Below, piece after piece: positions 55,927 to 64,000 of a stretch of DNA of 64,000 nucleotides. The position numbers and the translations under genes were made by a program. The stretch lies in contig JAHRBS010000004.1 of assembly GCA_024305745.1 (NCBI GenBank), positions 1,240,001-1,304,000 on the forward strand, read 5' to 3'. This stretch comes from Polyporus tsugae. Lineage: Eukaryota; Basidiomycota; Agaricomycetes; Polyporales; Polyporaceae. Under the pieces are notes generated by a model. The model saw nothing but the letters and a program-made list of their open reading frames with translations. It was not told the origin of the DNA and did no database searches. Position 1 is the first letter of the stretch; each line of letters starts with the position of its first letter.

Positions 55927-57817
55927 TTAGTCCAGATGTCCAGTATTGTATTCTCCGCGTTCTAGGTGTCTGTCTCGTAGTATGCCACCAGCTAGTATGT
56001 GTTTGCATTGTAAACTGTCTCGTACCGTTAGATTTGTCGTAGCGTATGTATTGTACAGACGAGTTGTAATATATCCGATCACAGGGTGTTGTACAATCCT
56101 TGCGCAGGTTCTCTCAGCTTTCGCTGTGGGTGTCAAGATGGTTGTTTCCGAGACGTTCTCCGTCGTGTCGACCTCGTAGTAACCGCGTCTATTGTCTTGG
56201 CCTGTGTGCGGTGCCGGCATTAACAGTGACGAGCGTTCTATGGAATCGGAGTGTACCTTTCGTTTGAGTTTGCGAGCGACTTTCTCGACCTTTTCCTCTT
56301 CCTCCTCGCCAGACAGGGGTGTCAGGTCGCTTTCGTCCGCCTCCTCGACTTCGGCCTGCAACGCACAGTAGAATTATGTGCATATGACGCCCTTGAGAAG
56401 GAACTGACTCAAAGAAGAACCACGTACATTTGAGGCAGCAGCTCCACGCCTGAGCTTCTGGAGCTCTTCTACATAAGCAGACGTTCGCCCGCCGACCGTT
56501 ATCCATTTGATCGTTGCCGCCTTTCCGTCTGGCTACGATCCGCCACCGGTCAAGGGACCTGTCAGCAATTGGTCTTTTCACAAAGTTATAATTCGCCGGT
56601 GACCGACCAATTTCAGAGTATGCTTTTCCTTCTTTCCCTTCCCCTGTCATAACAATATCAGTTCCCGTCTTGTTCGCAAGATAGAGGCGATGGCGTACCC
56701 AGCGATGCCGGAACAGCCAGTCCTCGGGGAACTTGGAGTCGTCAGCGTTGACCGAGACGGCGAAGCGACAGACTTCGGCCGTCTGGGTATGAAGTGCTTC
56801 TAGCTGGTCTTCAGTCATGACATTACAGCGCTCCTCCGGATGCACTCGCGCATGATACAGGATCTCATCTAGGTTGCATGCGCAGTCAGACCATATCTCC
56901 GAACACGCGTTACACCGATACGTCGTAGACGAACCTGCAACCCAGTTTCCAACGCCAGCGCTAAACGACTGGTCTAGCAGGAGGGCTTTGATGGGGCACG
57001 ACCTCTTCAGCACCCCCTTCTTGAAGTACTCGAAGTCGGGCATGGAGATGATAGAATCGAAGCCTAGCGTGGAGATCGGCGGCTCTGTGAGGGGTGTCTT
57101 GCAGAGTCGGATGCGACCTAGTCGTCTTGGGTCGATGAACGCGACCTGTTGGGCCTCCTCGTCATCCTCTCCCTTGAGATGGAGGATGAACTTCCCAGGT
57201 CGTTTGTGAGCGCTGACCGCGCAAAGCAAGAAGACGTAGCGGTACCTTCATGAATTTAGGCGGCCAATCCGTCGACGTCTTCTTGGGACCCTCTCGGTAG
57301 TGTATCGGAAGCTGCCCCTTGACCTGCAAAAGTTCAGTAGGTTGAGATGCATATGTTAGAGTTGACGAACATGCAGCATGCCAGTCATGCCAAAGTGCAT
57401 GACTGGATGTCTTCCATCACCTTCGAGCTCGAGGTAAAAGACTTTGCCTATCAGCTCGTCAACTCGTAGTCACACGATGCTTCCGAAAAATCGCCATACC
57501 ATATCTTTGAACGTCTGTGACGATTCTTCCCGACAGTTCACTGGCCTGCCACAACTTGCATCAGTGCCCGATGGAGAGTTGGTTTCGAAAGACGCCTACG
57601 AATTCTTCGTGCGTAACCCCCGCGAACACGATAGTATCCTCCGTCGTGTCGACGTTGACAACTCTCTTTCCTTGTGCAAGTTCTCGTAGGAGCTTGGCAG
57701 CACGTTCGACCTCTGTGATCGCCAAACGGGCCAGTGTTAGTCCCCACTAGTACTAGTCTATGCCAGTGGATAAATCGTCGGCAAGCCGAGTGGCGACGCA
57801 CCGGGCAATTCAGGCAT
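55927..57817 (-). CDS. Formamidopyrimidine-DNA glycosylase (Fpg/MutM-type)
   Basis: Base-excision repair enzyme that removes oxidised purines and cleaves abasic sites. The N-terminus MPELPEVERAAKLL has the catalytic Pro2 and Glu3, with the first intron splitting the motif after 16 nt of coding sequence (57802-57817). Further: VVNVDTTEDTIVFAGVTHEEF, FILHLKGEDDEEAQQVAFID, DPRRLGRIRL, FDSIISMPDFEYF, and LLDQSFSAGVGNW plus DEILYHARVHPEERC (the H2TH region, about 56830-56990). The late motif VGGRTSAYVEELQKLRRG (about 56440-56495) is the zinc-less form seen in plants and fungi. An acidic-then-basic tail follows (EEEEEKVEKVARKLKRK). The exact 3' end past about 56260 is uncertain; the frame stays open to 55927. 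Confidence 0.85.
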
Positions 57818-58356
57818 CAATCCTTCTCAAGTTGTGGAACCAAAGATGGACAAGGTCGATATCAGCGGACCTATGCAGACGACTACGTCTGTAGCCCGCA
57901 GGTCAAGCCTTCGGAAATTCGTCAGGTTCGGCTGGTGACTGTAGTAACTTGCAATTGCTGGCAGCGTTTGGCGCCCACCTTCTTGCTTTACCCCGTAACA
58001 GTGAACACAGCCACGGGTCCAAGCATGGTGTTGCATCGACTCGAGTGTTCAATTCAGTAGTGTACTCAGTCGCTCAAGTTCAAGTCGTGCACTGATATGC
58101 AATTGGCGGTATTGGCTTTAGCTATCTCTACGGCCTCGTCCGACGCTTTGTTTTCTCTATCCCGGCCGCAATCAGCCATCCCGCCAAGCCTACGTTGTTT
58201 GTGTTCCATCTCGGGGATGGGAAACGAAGGTCCGACAAAGCCTATTTGTGGACAAACAACACGACAAGCGACCCGAAAGCGTGTTATTAGGTGGGCGTAT
58301 ACGCAGGATGGATATGATACAATATTGCACCCTCGATACTCGGGATCGACGACTAA
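57818..58356. other. Intergenic region
   Basis: Promoter side of the glycosylase gene and trailer of the small mitochondrial-protein gene, both minus strand. No other gene seen. Confidence 0.5.
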
Positions 58357-58866
58357 CTACTTGCGCAATTCCTTCTCGGCATTGTGCTTGAAGTCTCGCG
58401 TGCCTTCTTTGACCTCAGCAGCAGCCTGGCAATGTCGGTATCAGGACTATATGCATGTATGGATATCTACGCCAGACGTACTTGGTTTGCCTTCTGGCTT
58501 GCCGCTTCCGACGTCTCAGCAGCCTTCTTCTTGCCAACGCCTACCAGGATGGAAGTCAACCGGGGGACAGTGCAAGTGGGACAAGCACGTACCGAGAGTC
58601 TCTTTCGTGACCTCCGTAGCTTTCTCGCCCTTTTCAATGGCATCTGCGAGACCCTTTCCGACGGACTTACTCAGCTGCCCGAGCCAATTTCGCCGTCAGT
58701 GTCCCACAGGTATGCTTAAATCGAACTGAATGCGTACCTTGTCTGCGACCTCGGCAACCTTTTCTGTCGCGCTCTTTCGTGAAATGGCAGATGCATGAAA
58801 GGTACGCGAAGACGATGCGACGGCGGAGCGGGCAGAAGTGGTGAGCGCAGTGCGAAGCATAGACAT
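58357..58866 (-). CDS. Small predicted mitochondrial protein, LEA-like helix
   Basis: Four exons read in frame. The start MSMLRTALTTSARSAVASSS is followed by SRTFHASAISRKS, a typical positively charged presequence. After introns near 58680-58738 and 58546-58597 come SVGKGLADAIEKGEKATEV and KKKAAETSEAASQKANQ; the last exon, after an intron at about 58425-58480, gives AAAEVKEGTRDFKHNAEKE and LRK. The mature part is Ala/Lys/Glu-rich, with the 11-residue amphipathic periodicity of late-embryogenesis-abundant (LEA) or apolipoprotein-like helices. A membrane-protecting or stress role is a guess. About 100 residues. Confidence 0.65.
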
Positions 58867-59366
58867 GATTGCGATGGTGGAATCCTCGAATGAGATGGTC
58901 GTTACTTGGAGTCGAGAGTTGAGATGGGTGAAGAAAGGGTTCGCGACGGGTCTAAGTAGGGCCTTGTTTGCGACATGACGTCGATGTCGGGGCCTCGTTT
59001 ATGGACCATGACGCGGACGCTCGGTGAGGAGAGCAAAGCAGAAGGCTCACTTTTATCCAGCTGTCATGACGTCATTGTCCACTCGCGCCCACGTGTACAA
59101 GTGCTACTCGGCGCTTACCTGTCTGCTCCCTGCAGCCACCATGCTCAGGCTGCCATGCTTGTCCTTGATTCCAAACTCGATGCCACCGCGTCATAATCAC
59201 CGGACGATCGTCACACCAAATATTCCACGCACCTACCATTTAATGGTACCTTAGGGTTCAGCCTCTGCTCCTTGTGATCGGTATCAAGTGTCATCGTCAG
59301 CCGCGTTCTTCTCCGCGCCATGTCCTGCAGTGAGCTCTCATTTTGATGCGAACGTTCAACGCACGT
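58867..59366. other. Intergenic region
   Basis: Promoter of the small mitochondrial-protein gene and further non-coding sequence. No gene recognised. Confidence 0.5.
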
Positions 59367-59663
59367 TTATAGGTAGAAATTATTAGTACCATCCCAGCCT
59401 CTTCCTGGAAATGAAGTGCGGGCAGCAGCATAGTCAGCCAGCCAATCCCCATCAATTCGCGGACGACGACTCTCCAACCCTTGAACTTTTCCGCAACTAT
59501 CCTTGTTCTCGTGGAGTGCTCTTAGCGAAACCCTGTGTCCCTGAGTATAAACCCAACCTCTTGTTTCGCCATGACCCTCTATAAAGCTATCTCCTACATT
59601 CAAAGGAAGATCTGCGATGTCCAGGTCGTTCAGGTTCATCAGCCCGTCGAGGTAAGATATCAA
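59367..59663 (-). CDS. Possible C-terminal exon of an unidentified protein
   Basis: A 98-codon frame with natural-looking composition: DGLMNLNDLDIADLP, GDSFIEGHGETRGWVYT, GHRVSLRALHE, then RRPRIDGDWLADYAAARTS and FPGRGWDGTNNFYL before the stop. Upstream, a stretch reading LEEIEQKSWKADATFV (about 59660-59710) could be a preceding exon. No family was recognised and no start or full exon set could be built. It may be a gene remnant or an exon of an unrecognised gene. Confidence 0.3.
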   Translation of the reverse strand: MISYLDGLMNLNDLDIADLPLNVGDSFIEGHGETRGWVYTQGHRVSLRALHENKDSCGKVQGLESRRPRIDGDWLADYAAARTSFPGRGWDGTNNFYL

Positions 59664-59961
59664 TTACAAAGGTTGCATCGGCTTTCCATGACTTTTGCTC
59701 AATCTCCTCCAGGCGGCTTCAATCCCCGGAAATGAACATGGAGCTGCTCTCGTACGTTCGCGCCTGGCAATGGTGCAACTCTACTGCTCACGCTAGTTTC
59801 CTATCAGGGAGCTCAGATGATCAATTTGGTCCTCGCCGCCAGCAATAACCTCCCTCCTCAAGCTTAGAATATTCACATGAAGATGAAATTCGATCCTACA
59901 GGTGAGATGGTTCGTTCTAGTTGCAGACCTTCAGATTCAACCCGCGGTACTCAACGCCCGC

Positions 59962-61634
59962 ACCATGCAGCTGACTTGCGAGGTCGAGCATCTCAACATC
60001 CTTGATGCAGCTTGCGGCTTTATCCAGGTAGAAGCACAGAAAGGAAAGAATTTCTTGGACCATTCTCATACGGCGACATTGCGAACGTTGTCCGCCACCC
60101 CGACCTCATTTCCCTCTTGGCCTGCCGCCATTTTTTCTCATAGCCTCCCCCCTGGACACCTCAAGGAGTCGGTTAGGGCGCACCTCCCCCCTGTATCTCC
60201 CACCCCACCCCTCTGTCCAGCCAGGTTTCGAGTTCATAGGATCCTTGAGGTTGGAGGAATGGGCACGGTGGTGCTTGTGGCGCACGAAGACACGCGTCAG
60301 TACTTCGCTCTCACTGAGGTCATCAAGAAAAACGACCTTCACAAGCACGAGTATGCCCTTGTCTTCACTGAGCAAGATACGATGCGCCGTGTCGTAGACA
60401 GCCCTTGGTTCCTCCAGCTCAAAGCTAGCTTCCAAGATGATGAACACTTCTCTTTCCTCACTGTGAGTGTAACCTTGCAACGCTCTCCGCGGACGTGCTC
60501 ACTTTCCACTAGGAGTTTTGTTCTAAAGGCGGCCTCGATAAGAAATTTTACAAAGCAAAGCCCAGCAGATTGTCAGAATCAGATGCTCGCAGATACATCG
60601 TCCAACTGGTGCGCATACATTCCAGTTCTTGCGAACAGAGCAACGCAGGACTTGAACTGAATGACTGTTTAGATCCTTGCCATCGAGAATCTCCACTCCC
60701 GCAAGAGTATCCACCGCGACCTTAAGCCTTCCAACATATTGCTAAACGCGCACGATCAGGTTCAGCTGGCCGACTTTGGGCTCGCACGCCAGTTCGGGCC
60801 ACCCCTCAATCAGCCGTGGAGAGGTGACCCTCAATGGGAGTCTCGCGACCACTTCGAGAGCTCCAGACCTAGCGTTGAGCGATCGCTTCACCACAGTGGT
60901 GCGGAGAAGGACTACACGATGTCTCGGGGCGGCACTTGGGGGTACATGTCTCCAGAGGCGATTCGCGGACGGGCCGTCTCGTACCCACCCGACGTATGGG
61001 GTATCGGGGTGTGCATGTACAAGATCCTATTCGGAAAGGTGTGCCGTCTTCTCGTTGGCCTGCTCGAGACACCAACTGACGTGGATGGTAGCTGCCGTTC
61101 GACATCAAGCCGAAATCGACGAAGCGCCAGATATCCTTCTTGGTTCTCTCCACTCCTGTTGAGTTCGATAGTACCGTGACGCTCCACGCCTTTGCGAAGG
61201 ATCTTCTCCGCAAGCTCCTCGATAAGGATCCTTCGGCGCGCATCACCATGGAGCAGGTTAAGATGCACCCCTACCTAGTTCGAGTCTGTGTACATTGTTA
61301 GTCCCTTTGTTCCTTCTCCCTTGTGTTCTGATACCTCCTGCACATTTAGCGACTGGGACGCGGTGGCAAAGAAGTGCTCTATGAAGCAAACTGTTCACTG
61401 GTACGCGCGCGATGGCGACGAGCCTGTGAGTATCCATAGCGGCTTTTCTTTCACGTACGGGTTTTCACGCGACTGACGACCATTTCGGCACTAAGCGCCC
61501 TCGAGTTCGGCACCCCGTACAAAACGGTCGAAGACGTCCCCTACCCGTGGTTCCAATGGACACGGCCTGGACAGCTCACTTCACCCATGGATCGCGCCCC
61601 CGAGTGTCACCCTAGCCTCCCCCAATATGAATGA
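59962..61634 (+). CDS. Divergent AGC-like protein kinase lacking the canonical VAIK lysine
   Basis: Kinase-like gene with several introns. The first in-frame ATG is at 59962, but the true 5' end is uncertain. The domain starts [18 protein letters not shown] (about 60225). Where AGC kinases have ALK-V, this protein reads [12 protein letters not shown] (60300-60340), so the ATP-anchoring Lys appears to be replaced. The catalytic loop [14 protein letters not shown] (60695-60750) and [11 protein letters not shown] (60765) are intact, as are [13 protein letters not shown] (60930-60970) and [16 protein letters not shown] (60990-61040). Then [15 protein letters not shown] (about 61205) and [18 protein letters not shown] (61360). 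The probable C-terminus is CHPSLPQYE, with the stop at 61632-61634. It may be an active outlier or a pseudokinase. Confidence 0.7.
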
Positions 61635-62506
61635 GGCGAAGAAGACGAGCTCGGCAACGCAACGCAAGTTGAAGGTCAAAAAGTGGTGGACCCGTCTCAC
61701 TACTAGCTGCAAGCATACTCTATCTCCCTTCTGCACGCAGCACAGTCAACGACGCGGAAAGCGGGGAAACGCGTAACTGGAGGTCTATCTGGGGTTCTTC
61801 TCGAGTCTTCACTGGGGATTCTTCTATGTACTCGCTCTCACCATCCGATCGCCGCTCGTGAGTCTCAACGCCGGTCAGTCTTCCAATCAGTCTTCGACTG
61901 CTCATCTCACGGCCGGTGTTCCCTGGATCTGGTTCCTATCTTTTCCTCCAAGCCCCGGTTACACACGGCTAGCATTTTTGACGTCATGATACAAGCACAT
62001 CTACGACGAATCCTTGGCCCCGATGTGAACAGCGAGCAGCGTTTGGACTGTATGTGCATGTCTACTGGCATATTATGACGTACTCAAACATGGACACCAT
62101 ACTCAGGTGCTAACAGCGCTTGCGTCTCAGTATCAACCCTACGATCGGGGGTTGGTCAGGCACTAACATCCATGGTACTTGTTCCCAGAACGACAATCGG
62201 ATTTGTCTTCCGCCTGCGCCCGTGCATATATTCTGTGTTCATCATGGCAGTTGCGAGAATACAAGCCTGACGGCGTTTTTCCACCTCCTTGGGCACGTGG
62301 GGCGTATAGAAGCTATAGGACGTGTTCGGTCGAAGGTAAACATGCTATTGGCTCGCCCCCCTGTGGCTGGGTATCTCGCTTAAATCATCTTTTTGTAAGG
62401 CTCTCTACCACAATACTTTCAGTTCCCTTCTGACTCACTTATACCCCAAACCACAACTAGAGATGCGACAGCGCGCGACGAGACAGTCCAAGCATAGCCA
62501 AGCATA
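61635..62506. other. Intergenic region
   Basis: About 0.9 kb after the kinase. A short exon-like frame at 61986-62048 (MIQAHLRRILGPDVNSEQRL) precedes a GT donor but could not be connected to anything. Confidence 0.45.
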
Positions 62507-63452
62507 CGCCCTCACCCGTCGACCTCCACCCTCCTCTTCTTCAGGCTCGTCCTCTCTTTATCCGCAGCATGCCCTTTCTTGCCAGGGTCCGCGCAACTCG
62601 TCAACACGACGATCGATGACACGAGCGGCGACCTGCTTACCGGGGCCACCATCCTCTACGAACCGGCCAGCTTGTGGCGGTCTGGAAACCATAGCCTCTG
62701 CGCGGACTGCACAGCGCACCCGGATCCGTCCCGCGCGTACAGGGAGACGTGGCACGAGGGCGCGTCTTTGCCAGCCCAGTCCGGAGGACAGAGCCAGGTC
62801 TTGACCGCAAGTATGGGGTTCACGGGTGCGTCTCCCCCTTCCCATCCTCGCTGCCGCGGAAAGTGAACTGAGCCACTGAGGACCCTCACAGGCTCGGCAG
62901 TGTACGTGTGCTGCAACATCGCGCCCTTCTGGCGAACACGACGAGCGCGTACGAGTACGGCGTGCTGATGTACTCTGCTGCGTTGCTCCCGCTCACGGAG
63001 CACACCCTCACGATCCAGAGCGGGAGCGCAGGAGACGGGAACGACACGCTCGTCTTGCTCGATCGCGTCGTCTACACGTACGTCCCTCTCCCGAGTGGTC
63101 CCTGCTATCAGACTTCGCGCGCGGATGCGCGACCGCTCACACTACCTCCGCGCGCAGGCACGACTCAGAGACACGCACTGGCAACAACACCTCCCCCGCC
63201 GCCTCTTCGACGTCGATTTTCTCCGGCCCGTCAGAGACGCCCAACCAGGAACCCAACTCTTTCAGCAGCTCATCGAACAGGGTGCCAGTGGACGCGATTG
63301 CGATACCGTGCGCAGTCGGCATGGTCGCCGTGGCGGTACATAGTGGTTGGCATGTCGCGCAAGCTCTGGAAGCGCTACAAGCGTATGCGGCTCCCGCCGT
63401 GCGCGCTGTACCGCCACTGGAGCGTCGGTGGGGCGCAGGGTGCCCAACCTGA
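62507..63452 (+). pseudogene. Damaged secreted/single-pass membrane protein of an Agaricomycete family
   Basis: A hydrophobic leader (TLLFFRLVLSLSAACPFLPG) precedes an ectodomain: NTTIDDTSGDLLTGATILYE, SLWRSGNHSLCADCTAHPDP and YRETWHEGASLPAQSG, then an intron (about 62825-62891). These match the layout of a common mushroom family with TIDD-x-x-GD, C-x-x-C and a FxGTAVYV strand. The next exon begins SAVYVCCNIAPF, but the expected continuation NTTSAYEYGVLMYS and LTEHTLTIQSGSAG lies in another frame, and the usual intervening segment (about 10-15 residues) seems missing. A later part TSIFSGPSETPNQE and NRVPVDAIAIPCAVGMVAVAV resembles the juxtamembrane/TM region. No ATG for the leader was found in frame. 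Confidence 0.5.
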
Positions 63453-64000
63453 GAGCGGGTGGGCTGCGGGAGGTGGAGGTGGACTCGGAGGGGACTTGGT
63501 GCCAGGCGGGGGCGAGCCTAGTCTCCGTTGCTGACCATATACGGACAATGGATGACAGTCGATCCATTTTAGTATGGGCGAGCCTGAGTGTAAGGGCCGC
63601 AGACTCCAGAGGAGGCGGCCGTGGACATGGACCGTGACACCGCAGTGAGCAGGCTTGAGCGGACATGGAGCGGCGGACGAGGTCACGGTGCGTGTTACGT
63701 TGACCCTTGTGCTGATCGCGGCGAGGCGTTTGTTACCGCCGCCATCTGGTGGTGGGTCTCCATGCTGACGGGGTGTTGTACTTTGTCGAAACTTGACAGG
63801 CACGCCGCATCGTGAGGAGGCGTCGCCGGATGGGATCGAAGACGTGTCAAGAAGCTGAGGGATCTTCGGGCTCCGACACAGGGAAGGGGAACGCGATGGA
63901 CGATCTCTGCTCACGACTCACGATGAGTGGTCATCATGCTGGCCGTTGGACCTGTCACGATCACGAACCTCCGAGTGAGGCATGCAGATGGCCCCGCCGC
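63453..64000. other. Right end of window, no gene seen
   Basis: GC-rich sequence with short random frames. Nothing recognised. Confidence 0.45.

Noticed and set aside
1..64000. CRISPR arrays, insertion sequences, retrotransposons or viral relics
   Set aside because: No regularly spaced repeats, terminal repeats, transposase, reverse transcriptase or integrase motifs were seen by eye.

Overview
The window is a eukaryotic chromosome segment, almost certainly from a mushroom-forming basidiomycete (Agaricomycete). The evidence is dense protein genes split by many short GT-AG introns, several tiny exons, fungus-specific genes (DASH subunit Dad2, C-22 sterol desaturase Erg5, PHO85-type CDK, a very large hybrid histidine kinase with kinase, AAA and GAF parts, VAC8) and fungal GH16 glucanases. 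A polypore-like origin is a guess. Nothing bacterial, viral or transposon-like was recognised, and no tRNA or rRNA gene was found. CDS coordinates are genomic spans that include introns; splice sites were read by eye.

Layout. 1-12 kb: an MFS transporter cut by the left edge, converging with a 9-kb hybrid histidine kinase. 12-20 kb: the mRNA-export helicase SUB2, diverging from a mitochondrial dicarboxylate carrier, then the rRNA-processing helicase ROK1. 20-30 kb: an HMG-box transcription factor, the CCA-adding enzyme, an acyl-protein thioesterase and the vacuolar armadillo protein VAC8. 31-44 kb: two paralogous secreted GH16 beta-glucanases flanking a GCNA/SprT-type metalloprotease, an F-box protein and DASH subunit Dad2. 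44-56 kb: ribosomal protein S29, ERG5, a long disordered protein of unknown function, the small-subunit processome protein UTP5 (WDR43) and the CDK PHO85. 56-64 kb: an Fpg/MutM-type DNA glycosylase, a small mitochondrial protein, a divergent protein kinase that lacks its canonical lysine, and a broken-looking secreted/membrane protein.

Most genes are unrelated housekeeping functions, as is normal for fungal chromosomes. Possible functional links are ribosome biogenesis (ROK1, UTP5, S29), lipid-modified membrane proteins (VAC8 and the thioesterase, which share one intergenic region) and wall remodelling (two GH16). I found no biosynthetic gene cluster, mating-type locus or convincing new multi-gene system. 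The most distinctive signals are a run of microexons (8 to 19 nt) across several genes, a 559-nt ERG5 intron holding a TATA box inside an inverted repeat, a SUMO-binding-motif-rich GCNA homologue, a kinase-like protein without its ATP-anchoring lysine, and two small unannotated candidate genes.
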